A stretch of 22,562 nt of DNA from Rhodospirillaceae bacterium. Its GTDB lineage: Bacteria; Pseudomonadota; Alphaproteobacteria; UBA8366; GCA-2717185. The first letter of the stretch is position 1, and the number at the start of each line of letters is the position of its first letter. The stretch lies in NCBI GenBank assembly GCA_002717185.1, contig PBDC01000092.1, forward strand, positions 1 through 22,562, read 5' to 3'. Positions 6,297 through 14,505 of the stretch are shown here, one piece after another. The position numbers and the translations under genes are program-made. The notes beneath the pieces were generated by a model that did not search any database, was not told where the DNA came from, and was given only the letters and a program-made list of their open reading frames with translations.

Positions 6297-7559
6297 CTAA
6301 CCAAGCTTCATGTTGTCTATACCGACGATCTTGTCATAAAGCAGATAGAGCGAGATAACGATACCAAGCAAGATGACGCCAAGCGCTGACGCTAGTCCCC
6401 AATTCAACGACGATGAGATGTGATAGGCGATGCGATTGGAGATGAAGGTGCCTTCCGTACCGCCAACCAACTCCGGCGTGATGTAGTAGCCGATTGCCAG
6501 AATGAAGACGAGGATCGCGCCGGCACCGATGCCCGGTACCGTATTAGGGAAATAGACCTTCCAGAAGGCGGCCCAGGGATGAGCGCCAAGGGACACTGCG
6601 GCGCGTACATAGCTCTTCGGAATTGTCTTCATGACACTGAATAGTGGCAGCACCATGAAGGGTAGAAGGATATGGGTCATCGCGATGATGCTGCCGACCT
6701 CGTTGTGCATCATCTGCGGTCTGGCATCCGTGTGAACCAGACCGGTAAATACGAGGAACTCGTTAATCACACCTTGTTGCTGCAGTAATGCAATCCAAGC
6801 GGTAGTGCGCACTAGCAATGATGTCCAGAAAGGTAGGAGTATGAAGATCAGCAGCAGGTTAGACGTGCGGGTAGGTAGGGATGCCATTAGATAAGCAATA
6901 GGAAAGCCGAGGATCAGCGTTATGAGCGTGATAAACAGGCTAAGCCGCAGTGTACGCCAGAACAGATCAATATAAATCCGCCTTTCCTCGATGCGACGGA
7001 CGATGCTGCCATCGACTTCGCGCTTGGCATCAACCGCAGCCAGGAAATAGCCGTCCGTGTGTTTTGGTATGAATTGCTTGATGAGTTTCCATGTTTCGAC
7101 GTCCTTCCATCTGCGATGCGTTTGCATAAGAGCCGGTTTATAGGGACCCTTCTTTATGCGTTTGACCTTTCGGGCGGAGGAGCGAAACAGGCTAGACATA
7201 CCCGGTTTTTCATAATTTAGACGCTGGCCAACACGAGTGATCGTGCGGTTCATGCGGCCCTCTTTGATGTCTTCGACCATCGCTGCGTAGATTTTTTCGG
7301 AGGGCAACTCGTTTGTCGAAGCATCCCAATTTTCGAGCAATTTAGTACTACGTGGCAGGATGTTGGTGACGATGGAATTCTCGACCGATCGGAAAAGCAT
7401 GTCACCGATTGGTATGACGAAAGTGATGAGAATAAAAATTAAGAGGGGTCCTACGAGCATCAACCCCTGTAATTTCTGACGGCGCAAAGCTTGCACAAGG
7501 CTTACTCTAAGCGGAGTGCCGTCGGCGGTATAAATTTCTTGTCCTTGCGTGTCAGCCAT
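6297..7559 (-). CDS. ABC transporter permease, PotB type, with large periplasmic insertion (420 aa)
   Basis: This is the first permease of the importer. A cytoplasmic N-terminus is followed by TM1 (GLMLVGPLLIFILITFVIPI, 33-52), then an unusual loop of about 150 residues (roughly 57-205) rich in Lys/Arg/Glu. Next come five more membrane segments, starting SLFITLITLILGFPIAYLMA. The EAA loop reads RAAVSLGAHPWAAFWKVYFP. Ordinary PotB-like permeases are about 280-300 residues, so the extra length is almost all in the first periplasmic loop. Longer permeases of this kind are known in polyamine-like importers, so this is a variant rather than a fusion artefact. ATG 7557-7559 has GGAG close upstream. 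The loop may help dock the binding protein; that is inference. Confidence 0.9.
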   Translation of the reverse strand: MADTQGQEIYTADGTPLRVSLVQALRRQKLQGLMLVGPLLIFILITFVIPIGDMLFRSVENSIVTNILPRSTKLLENWDASTNELPSEKIYAAMVEDIKEGRMNRTITRVGQRLNYEKPGMSSLFRSSARKVKRIKKGPYKPALMQTHRRWKDVETWKLIKQFIPKHTDGYFLAAVDAKREVDGSIVRRIEERRIYIDLFWRTLRLSLFITLITLILGFPIAYLMASLPTRTSNLLLIFILLPFWTSLLVRTTAWIALLQQQGVINEFLVFTGLVHTDARPQMMHNEVGSIIAMTHILLPFMVLPLFSVMKTIPKSYVRAAVSLGAHPWAAFWKVYFPNTVPGIGAGAILVFILAIGYYITPELVGGTEGTFISNRIAYHISSSLNWGLASALGVILLGIVISLYLLYDKIVGIDNMKLG

Positions 7560-7588
7560 TGCTCCGCTCGGCTGCCAAGATCTATGCC

Positions 7589-7615
7589 TCCGGGGCGGCT
7601 TTTGGCCACCCCGGA
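7589..7615 (-). promoter_or_regulatory. Stem-loop between binding-protein and permease genes
   Basis: In the 68-base gap between binding protein and first permease the minus strand reads TCCGGGGTGGC-CAAAA-GCCGCCCCGGA. This gives an 11-bp GC-rich stem with one G-U pair and a five-base loop. There is no T-tract after it, so it is not a standard terminator. Such hairpins after a solute-binding-protein gene commonly protect its mRNA or damp expression of the downstream permeases, as at malE-malF. That role is inferred from position. Confidence 0.6.
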
Positions 7616-7627
7616 AAGCCTAGGCTG

Positions 7628-8728
7628 TTATTTTTTGGCGAGCCAAGCCTGGAAGCGCTCCGTAAAGTCATCCTGGTTGTCGGCCCAGAATTCGTAGTTA
7701 AAAAGCAAGGTATTTTTGGCGTTGTTTGGGTCTGTCGGCATATGCGGCTTCATGTCGATGCCAAGCTTGGCGTGCTTGCTGACCATCGGCGCCGAGGATT
7801 TGCGCGCCGGACCGTAGGAGATGAATTTGGCTTGATCAGCCAGGCGCTGCGTGTCGGTCGCATAGCGAACAAATTTCTTAACCTCTTCGAGGTTCTGCGT
7901 GCCTTTCGGGATGATCCAGCCATCTAGATCGAAGACCTGCCAATCCCAAAGCATCGCGACGGGTTGCTTCTCTTCTTCGATCAGCGAAAACAGACGTCCG
8001 TTATAGGTTGAGCCAATGACGACTTCGCCGTCGGCCAACAGTTGCGGCGTTTGCGCGCCCTTGGTCCACCAGATCACATGATCCTTGATGGAATCTAGCT
8101 TCTTCAATGCCCGTTCTACGCCGCCGTCTGCCCCGAGTACCTCATATACCTTGTCCGGTGCAACGCCGTCGCAAAGCAGTGCCCATTCGAAATTATTGAT
8201 CGGTTTTTTCTCAAGCGAGCGCTTGCCAGGTATTTTAGTTAGGTTGAAAACATCGCAGACGCTGGTCGGTTTGCTCTTCACTTTGTCGATGCGGTAGCCA
8301 AAAGTCGTCGAATAAACTATCTGCGGGATGAAGCACTCGGAAACGAGGAGGTCTCCAAAATCCTTCGATGCCGGAGTGCCGTCCGGAGCTGGCGCCAAAT
8401 CCTTATCCGCATTGATTGGCACAGCAAGACCTTCGTCGCATAGCCTCATGGCGTCTGATGCGACTGCGTCGACTAGGTCCCAAGTGACCTTGCCAACCTC
8501 GTTCATGGCACGAAGCTTGGCGACGGCTTCGGGAGCGGAATCATCATTGATAATTTTTATGCCTGGATTGGCTTTCATATAGGGGGCGTGATAGGCGTTA
8601 TGCTGGCTGGCGGAATAGGCGCCACCCCAGGATACCACCACCAGTTCGGTCTTCGCAGCTGCCGATCCGGCGACCGCGAAGGATGCTGCGCCTACGATGG
8701 CGGCAGCGAGGCTGCGGGTGAGTTGCAT
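7628..8728 (-). CDS. Periplasmic solute-binding protein, PotD type (366 aa)
   Basis: This is the substrate receptor of the importer. A Sec signal peptide is clear: MQLTRSLAAAIVGAASFAVA then GSAAA, with cleavage likely after Ala25. The mature start KTELVVVSWGGAYSASQHNAY is typical of the spermidine/putrescine and opine family 1-type binding proteins. Other family traits are DLVDAVASDAMRLCDEGL, VIWWTKGAQTPQLLADGEV and an extracytoplasmic AMLWDWQVFDLDGWIIPKGT segment. The frame extends to 8761, but the ATG at 8726-8728 is chosen because of the signal peptide and AAGGAG upstream. It follows the ATPase by 51 bases and precedes a stem-loop. The neighbouring creatinase suggests creatine or a guanidino compound as ligand; the sequence alone does not show it. 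Confidence 0.92.
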   Translation of the reverse strand: MQLTRSLAAAIVGAASFAVAGSAAAKTELVVVSWGGAYSASQHNAYHAPYMKANPGIKIINDDSAPEAVAKLRAMNEVGKVTWDLVDAVASDAMRLCDEGLAVPINADKDLAPAPDGTPASKDFGDLLVSECFIPQIVYSTTFGYRIDKVKSKPTSVCDVFNLTKIPGKRSLEKKPINNFEWALLCDGVAPDKVYEVLGADGGVERALKKLDSIKDHVIWWTKGAQTPQLLADGEVVIGSTYNGRLFSLIEEEKQPVAMLWDWQVFDLDGWIIPKGTQNLEEVKKFVRYATDTQRLADQAKFISYGPARKSSAPMVSKHAKLGIDMKPHMPTDPNNAKNTLLFNYEFWADNQDDFTERFQAWLAKK

Positions 8729-8779
8729 ATTTTTTCTCCTTAGGTTGTGGGTCTTCCTCACGTACTTAAAAAGCCACGA

Positions 8780-9922
8780 CTATGCTGTCTCTGGCATATC
8801 GAGTGCGCGGCAATCTGCCTCTTTCCAACCCAGCGATACTGAGAGGCCAGGTTGTAGATTCGATTGCTCAGTCGCGTTGGGGACTTTCACAATAAAATCG
8901 TCACGACCGCAGACTGACATTCGCGTGCGTATATGGTCGCCCATATAGATTAGTTCTTCAACTCGGGCCGATACAGTTGTATCGCATAATCCCTCGCTGG
9001 GATTTAGCGCCACGCGCTCTGGGCGCAGCGACAACATGGTCGGGCTGTTCGGGCCGTCGATATTGACGGCAAGCGCCTTCACATGTTCGCCGGTGTCGAG
9101 AACGACGGTGCAAGAGCCATTTGATGTCTCGACGACCTTGCCGATCAGCTTGTTGTTCTCGCCGATAAACTGCGCGACGAACGAGTTATCGGGTCTTTCG
9201 TAAAGATCCGATGGCGACGCCAGTTGCTGAATGATCCCATCATCGAAGACTGCGATGCGGTTGGACATCGTAAGCGCCTCGGTCTGGTCGTGCGTTACAT
9301 AAACAACGGTGATGCCGAGATTCTCGTGGATATGTTTTATCTCATATTGCATCTGCTCGCGCAGTTGCTTGTCGAGTGCGCCAAGCGGTTCGTCCATTAG
9401 AACTAGCTTCGGATCAAACACCAGCGCGCGGGCCACTGCGACGCGCTGTTGCTGCCCTCCAGATAGCTGAGCCGGCCGTCTTTCGCCGAATTCTGTGAGC
9501 TGCACCATTCCCAGCGCCTTGTTCACTCGATCTTCAACCTCGGCGCGCCCAATCTTTCTTACTTTTAGTGGGAAAGCGAGGTTCTCCGACACCGTCATGT
9601 GCGGGAACAGCGCGTAGTTTTGAAACACCATACCGATGTCCCGCTTGTGTGGCGGTACATTATTGATGGGCTGCCCGTTGAGATAGATCTGTCCATGCGT
9701 GGCCGCTTCGAATCCGGCAAGCATCATCAGGCAGGTCGTTTTCCCCGATCCAGATGGCCCCAACATCGTCAGGAAATCACCGTCATCTATGGTAAGATTA
9801 AGGTTTTTGACGACTAGTGAAATGCCGTCATAACTCTTTTGCACTTCGGCAAAGCGGACCAGCGGGTCGCTTTGTCTGGTCGGTTTGCCTTCAGCCCGGG
9901 TGTGATTGGCGTTTTCCGCCAC
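8780..9922 (-). CDS. ABC transporter ATP-binding protein, PotA type (380 aa)
   Basis: This is the cytoplasmic ATPase that drives the importer. Walker A is GPSGSGKT (55-62), the Q-loop is at Gln101 in VFQNYALFPHMT, the signature is LSGGQQQR (153-160), Walker B is VLMDEPLGALD (174-184) and the switch histidine is His211 in VTHDQTEA. After the nucleotide domain the C-terminal third (about 240-375) holds a TOBE-like regulatory beta domain, with MLSLRPERVALNP and LIYMGDHIRTRM, as in PotA, FbpC and UgpC. The start is GTG at 9920-9922, with AGGGGG five bases upstream. It is the first gene of the transporter set and lies 179 bases downstream of the creatinase gene on the same strand. Confidence 0.95.
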   Translation of the reverse strand: MAENANHTRAEGKPTRQSDPLVRFAEVQKSYDGISLVVKNLNLTIDDGDFLTMLGPSGSGKTTCLMMLAGFEAATHGQIYLNGQPINNVPPHKRDIGMVFQNYALFPHMTVSENLAFPLKVRKIGRAEVEDRVNKALGMVQLTEFGERRPAQLSGGQQQRVAVARALVFDPKLVLMDEPLGALDKQLREQMQYEIKHIHENLGITVVYVTHDQTEALTMSNRIAVFDDGIIQQLASPSDLYERPDNSFVAQFIGENNKLIGKVVETSNGSCTVVLDTGEHVKALAVNIDGPNSPTMLSLRPERVALNPSEGLCDTTVSARVEELIYMGDHIRTRMSVCGRDDFIVKVPNATEQSNLQPGLSVSLGWKEADCRALDMPETA

Positions 9923-10101
9923 GGTTCCCCCTGTTCAGTCGGGATTTTATGTCATTGCAAAGCGGAATTCTTTCCTCACCGCTTTAAGGAACCACCTAAA
10001 CAGCATCCAGAAACACGTTCAAGAGTGGTTTAGGGTAATTGTCTGGAAATGATCTTTTTCGAGATATTCCTTCATTATTCTACGGGCATTGCTGATGCTA
10101 G

Positions 10102-11322
10102 CTAATTTTGTGTGCCTACTATCATCTCCTCTGGTCCATAAGGAAACCCAGTGATGTTCTCTGCTCCATCCTCGGTTACGATTAGGATGTCATGCTCGCG
10201 ATAGCCACCAGCCCCAGGGCCGCCTTCAGGAACCATGATCATTGGTTCCATGGAGACGACCATTCCGGGCTCCAGAACCGTATCTATATCCTCTCGCAAT
10301 TCCACCGCGGCTTCACGACCATAATAGTGGCAGAGTACACCGAATGAATGGCCATAGCCGAACGAACGGTATCGCAGCAGATCCCAACTGCGATACATTT
10401 CGTTCAGTTCGGCAGCTATTTCCCGGCAACGCGCACCAGGTTGGATTAACGCCATGCCTTTCTCGTGCACTGCGCAGTTTTTCTCCCATAAATCGAGGTG
10501 TGCTTCAGACACGTAGTCGCAGAACAGTGTTCGCTCGAGGGCGGTATAGTAGCCGAAGATCATTGGGAAGCAGTTCAACGACAGGATATCACCACTTTCG
10601 ATCTTTCGGTTTGTGACTGGATTATGCGCGCCATCTGTGTTGATGCCGGATTGGAACCAAGTCCAGGTGTCCATCAATTCGACGAAAGGAAAGCTTTCAC
10701 CAATCTCGCGTACCATGGCGTTAGTTGAGGCTAAAGCTACTTCATGCTCTGGAATTCCGGCGTTTGCGGCTTCTATACAAGTTTGGCCACCGATTTTGCA
10801 GATGCGCGCTCCTTCGCGGATCAGCGCATGCTCTTCTGCAGATTTTACTGTGCGTAGCTGCATCGCCACATCAGCTGCATCGATGAATTCGGTGCCTGGA
10901 AAGGCTTCCTGCAGCAGGCTTAGTAGGTTGAGACTTATTTGGTCAAATTCAATCCCGACGCGCTTAGGCGACCCCAAGGTCTGCTGCAGTGCACGGAAAT
11001 AGCTATCCCGCTGCCAATCAGTGTAGGTCAGATTATCCGCAAAGCTGCGTCGCCATGGCTGTCCGCCATCGATTGCCGGAGTGATCGTCGTCGCGGTGTT
11101 ACCGGTCAAGGCAAAAGCGTAGCGGCGGCCGAAATAGCAATACAGGAAACCAGAAAAGTAACAGATATTGTGGTGGGAGGTGAAAATACATGCATCCAGT
11201 CTAGCCATCGCCATCTGCGCCCGCATTGCGAATTGCCGGCGATCCATTTCCGTTTCGCTGAATGGCGAGTAGCTCTTCTCGCCATTGTGCCAAGTCACTA
11301 GGTGTTGCAGGTCGTCGTCCAT
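10102..11322 (-). CDS. Creatinase (creatine amidinohydrolase), M24-fold (406 aa)
   Basis: Creatinase hydrolyses creatine to sarcosine and urea in the cytoplasm as a homodimer with the 'pita-bread' fold of methionine aminopeptidases but without metals. Similarity to Pseudomonas creatinase, from memory, runs the whole length: FTSHHNICYFSGFLYCYFGR (47-66), IDGGQPWRR (84-92), DTWTWFQSGINTDGAHNPVT (218-237), YYTALERTLF (258-267), FGYGHSFG (321-328) and VVSMEPMIM (355-363). Catalytic His233, guanidinium-binding Glu263 and Glu359, and carboxylate-binding Arg66 and Arg336 are in place, and the metal ligands of the peptidases are absent. Length matches the roughly 403-residue family. The ATG at 11320-11322 has no strong ribosome-binding site. 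It is promoter-proximal to a PotABCD-type importer on the same strand. No creatininase or sarcosine oxidase gene is in the window. Confidence 0.93.
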   Translation of the reverse strand: MDDDLQHLVTWHNGEKSYSPFSETEMDRRQFAMRAQMAMARLDACIFTSHHNICYFSGFLYCYFGRRYAFALTGNTATTITPAIDGGQPWRRSFADNLTYTDWQRDSYFRALQQTLGSPKRVGIEFDQISLNLLSLLQEAFPGTEFIDAADVAMQLRTVKSAEEHALIREGARICKIGGQTCIEAANAGIPEHEVALASTNAMVREIGESFPFVELMDTWTWFQSGINTDGAHNPVTNRKIESGDILSLNCFPMIFGYYTALERTLFCDYVSEAHLDLWEKNCAVHEKGMALIQPGARCREIAAELNEMYRSWDLLRYRSFGYGHSFGVLCHYYGREAAVELREDIDTVLEPGMVVSMEPMIMVPEGGPGAGGYREHDILIVTEDGAENITGFPYGPEEMIVGTQN

Positions 11323-11782
11323 AGTCTTGCACTCGCGCTAGCGTATTTTAATCAAACTGCCATATAGCAATGTGGTGGAAGGAAGCCAATGACGCGTCTG
11401 CACTTTGTCCAGCGAGAATTATACTGTCTGATTTATCAAGACGCGCGACGCTATTGCGGAGCATGAAATTGAACTGCATTTGGCCTCTGTTCTATCCAAT
11501 ATGGCGTTGCTGATCGCTTATGACACTTTGTCCTTAAAGGTTAATAATGTGTGTTTTTTGTTCACAGCGGATTAGAGCCCTGGTTCGGTAATAGCATGGC
11601 GGTCCGGCAAAATTGCTTGGGTAACGCTAACGCGCTCTTGAGATCGTTTAATCTTTTTACGAGGCGGCAAAAGGAACCTGTGAACGCAGGTTGCAAGGTT
11701 ATTTGGCGGCTAGTGTCCGGCCTGACATGATTAATCGGTGCATCCTCTGGGTGTGGCGATCGATATTTGGGAGACGGGCAAT
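11323..11782. promoter_or_regulatory. Divergent intergenic region, creatinase / CoA-transferase
   Basis: These 460 bases sit between the creatinase and CoA-transferase genes, which point away from each other. They are somewhat AT-rich near 11340-11570. Visible structure: two copies of CACTTTGTCC (11401-11410 and 11524-11533), and a small hairpin AACCTG-TGAACG-CAGGTT at 11675-11692. No convincing promoter boxes, RNA gene or intact gene. A short plus frame ending near 11573 is protein-like but has no start signal. Confidence 0.4.
11401..11533. repeat. Ten-base direct repeat CACTTTGTCC flanking about 113 bases
   Basis: CACTTTGTCC occurs at 11401-11410 and 11524-11533. Repeated TTGTCC-containing blocks are typical of the ends of IS21-family insertion sequences, so this may be what remains of such an end, but ten bases is little evidence and there is no transposase or matching inverted copy. 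An operator pair is an alternative. Confidence 0.25.
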
Positions 11783-14371
11783 ATGACGGCGGATGATACG
11801 GGGATCGTTGATTTGGGGCTTGAGCAAAAGCCCGGTGTACTTGAAGGGGTGCGGGTAATTGAACTGGCGGATGAGCAGGCGGAATATTGCGGTTTAGCAC
11901 TTGCCGGGCTGGGCGCGGATGTAGTGAAGGTCGAGCCTCCTGGTGGCAGTCCGACGCGCAGCATTGGGCCTTTCTACCAGGATAATCCTGACCCGGAGGG
12001 TTCGCTGTTTTTCTGGCAGTACAACCGGGGTAAGAGGTCAGTTGAACTCGACATCACGAATTCGGATGGCCGGAAACGCTTTGATAAGTTGGTCGCTTCC
12101 GCAGACGTTTTGCTAGAATCGACGCCCAAGGGCACGCTGGACAGTGCGGCTCTGGCGCAACAGCACCCTTCCTTGATCCATGCTCGAATGACCCCGTTCG
12201 GCGATGATGGACCGTGGTCAGACTACAAGGCCTCCGACCTCGTTCACCTGGCTCTAGGTGGGGTGATGATGAATTGTGGCTACGACCCGCTGCCGGACGG
12301 CACATATGATCTGCCGCCAATGGCCCCGCAGATGTGGCACGCCTATCACGTCGCCGGTGAGCAACTTTCGATGTCAATTCTCGCTGCGTTGATCTTCCGC
12401 TTTCGGACTGGGCAAGGACAAATTGTATCTTGTGCCGTGCACGAGGCAGTCTCGAAATGCACCGAAGTCGACCTAATGTCCTGGGTGATGCGGCGGGCGC
12501 CGGTATTACGCCAGACTTGTCGCCACGCACGCGAAGTAGTTTCACCAGCGCCAACGATTGCGCACACGAAGGACGGCCGCTGGGTGATGGCAAGCCTCGG
12601 GACGCGGACCGGCGACGGCGATCGGTTGATCGAGCTACTGGAACGGTATGGCATTGAAAGTGGCCTCGATCCGGACAACACCGATGTTTCCAAGGGAGGT
12701 CGCTTTGTGCCGGGTACGGGACCGGTGCAGAGCCGGGACAAAGGCATGGAAGACATGACACGTTTCGTGCGCAACTTCACCTACGACAACGTACCGTGGC
12801 GAGAGGCGCAGGAATTGGGCATGTTATGGGCGCCACTGCGAAAGCCGCACGAAAATGCGCTCGACCCGCACTGGTTATCACGCAAGAGCTGCATGGATAT
12901 TGAGCATCCAGAGCTGGGTAAGAGCTTTCGCTATGCGACCAGCAAGTGGATTGGGACAGCGACCGGCTGGGCCCCCGGACGTCGCGCACCGCTGTTGAAT
13001 GAAGATGCGGCCACCGTGGATAAGGCTTTGCCTAACCCCGCGCCAAAGTTCGCCAGCGATGCGGATCCTTCGAAAGCCGGTACGCTGTCGCGCCGAGGCA
13101 AGCCGCTGGCGCTAGATGGTATCCGTATTCTCGATTTCACCTGGTTTCTGGCATCCGCCGGAGGTGCTCGTTTCATGGCGTCTTTCGGGGCGGAGAGCCT
13201 GAAGGTTGAGTTAAAAAGCCACCCTGATACTCGTATGGCTTCTATGGCGCCAGTCGGTGGCCGTGAAGCGCGTGAGAAAGCGACGGCGCCACTGCAAGGC
13301 GTCACTGATCCGGATATGGGCGGGCAATTTAATAATAAGAACCCGGGCAAGCGCGGTATTTCCCTCAATGTCAGGCATCCTAAGGGTTTAGAAATTGCTA
13401 AGCGGCTGGTTGCGATGTCCGATATCGTGGCAGAAGGATTTTCACCCGGCGTGCTCGATAGTTGGGGCCTCGGATACGATGTTCTGCAGGCAATCAAGCC
13501 CGACATTATCTACGTTCAACAAAGCGGTATGGGCGCGCAGGGGAACTACGGTCGCTTCCGCACGGTGGGTCCAATCGCGAATTCTTTTTCCGGCTTATCA
13601 GAGATGTCGGGCCTGCCAGAGCCGGCGATGCCAGCCGGCTGGGGATATTCTTATCTAGACTGGATGGGAGCCTACAGCTTTGCATTAGCAATGCTGAGTG
13701 CCGTCTACCACCGGGACCGAACGGGGGAGGGGCAGTGGATAGACGCCTCGCAGACTGAAGTCGGATTGTTTATCAATGGCACGACGATACTTGATTGGTC
13801 GGCCAACGGCCGGGTCTGGACCCGCTCGGGCAATCGCTCGCCGAATAAGCCGGCGGCGCCACATGGCGTCTACCCTTGTGCAGGGAAAGATCGTTGGATA
13901 GCGATTGCTTGCTTCTCGGATGCTGAATGGCAAGCACTTTGCAAGGTTGCAAATAATCCAGGTTGGGCGAGGGACGACCGGTTTGCGAATTTGTCCGGGC
14001 GGTTATCGCATCAGGATGCGCTCGATGCGGCCATTGGGTCCTGGACCGGTAACGGTGACGCCTACCGGCTGATGGAAGTGCTTCAGGCGGCCAGTGTGCC
14101 AGCTGGTGTTTGTCAAACCGCGGGTGATCGCTGCGACAGTGATCCGCAATTGGCTGCTTTGGAGTGGCTAACCGAGGTCACCGGAACCAAAATCGGGCGC
14201 TGGCCGGTCGCCGAAGTTCCGGTCAAGCTAAGTGAAAGCCCAGCCTATGCTGGAGGACGAATAGACCGCGGTGCTCCCTGTTATGGTGAGGACAATGAGT
14301 ATGTCTTCGGCGAGCTACTCGGTATGTCGACAAACGAAATCGCCGAATTGACCGAAGATGGTGTCCTATAG
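11783..14371 (+). CDS. Tandem class III (CaiB/BaiF) CoA-transferase (862 aa)
   Basis: This protein holds two CaiB/BaiF modules, about 15-425 and 445-860. Class III enzymes move CoA between carboxylic acids through an Asp-acyl intermediate. Module 1 carries MTPFGDDGPWSDYKASDLVH, with Asp152 at the catalytic position and LALGG next to it. In module 2 the corresponding stretch is FRTVGPIANSFSGLSEMSG, with Gly596 where Asp should be. Both have the ALxxRxxTGxGQ block (RFRTGQGQIV; RDRTGEGQWID). Tandem proteins are known, for example DddD for dimethylsulfoniopropionate, but DddD is thought to use the aspartate of its second module, so this one probably differs in substrate. ATG 11783 has GGGAG nine bases upstream; a frame open to 11738 lacks one. 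It heads a plus-strand run with the two next genes. Confidence 0.9.
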   Translation: MTADDTGIVDLGLEQKPGVLEGVRVIELADEQAEYCGLALAGLGADVVKVEPPGGSPTRSIGPFYQDNPDPEGSLFFWQYNRGKRSVELDITNSDGRKRFDKLVASADVLLESTPKGTLDSAALAQQHPSLIHARMTPFGDDGPWSDYKASDLVHLALGGVMMNCGYDPLPDGTYDLPPMAPQMWHAYHVAGEQLSMSILAALIFRFRTGQGQIVSCAVHEAVSKCTEVDLMSWVMRRAPVLRQTCRHAREVVSPAPTIAHTKDGRWVMASLGTRTGDGDRLIELLERYGIESGLDPDNTDVSKGGRFVPGTGPVQSRDKGMEDMTRFVRNFTYDNVPWREAQELGMLWAPLRKPHENALDPHWLSRKSCMDIEHPELGKSFRYATSKWIGTATGWAPGRRAPLLNEDAATVDKALPNPAPKFASDADPSKAGTLSRRGKPLALDGIRILDFTWFLASAGGARFMASFGAESLKVELKSHPDTRMASMAPVGGREAREKATAPLQGVTDPDMGGQFNNKNPGKRGISLNVRHPKGLEIAKRLVAMSDIVAEGFSPGVLDSWGLGYDVLQAIKPDIIYVQQSGMGAQGNYGRFRTVGPIANSFSGLSEMSGLPEPAMPAGWGYSYLDWMGAYSFALAMLSAVYHRDRTGEGQWIDASQTEVGLFINGTTILDWSANGRVWTRSGNRSPNKPAAPHGVYPCAGKDRWIAIACFSDAEWQALCKVANNPGWARDDRFANLSGRLSHQDALDAAIGSWTGNGDAYRLMEVLQAASVPAGVCQTAGDRCDSDPQLAALEWLTEVTGTKIGRWPVAEVPVKLSESPAYAGGRIDRGAPCYGEDNEYVFGELLGMSTNEIAELTEDGVL

Positions 14372-14505
14372 ACTGTTTCTGACAAGGACTAATTTGGTTT
14401 TGGCTCCAGAAGCATGCCAATGCCTGCTTAAACTCAAAAGGGAATATGGCTCCTAAAGATGCTGGGCTATTTTAGCGTCTATGGCTTGAATGAACGGAAC
14501 AACAC

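Noticed and set aside
12054..12761. Minus-strand frame of 235 codons inside the CoA-transferase gene
   Set aside because: It is Arg/Ser/Pro-rich, typical of the antisense of a GC-rich gene, and opposes a clear CaiB module.
12931..13506. Minus-strand frame of 191 codons inside the CoA-transferase gene
   Set aside because: It opposes the second CaiB module and has no start signal or domain.
11783..14371. Calling the tandem CoA-transferase DddD (dimethylsulfoniopropionate lyase)
   Set aside because: Architecture is similar, but the second module lacks the catalytic Asp and no betaine-type transporter or ddd gene is nearby.
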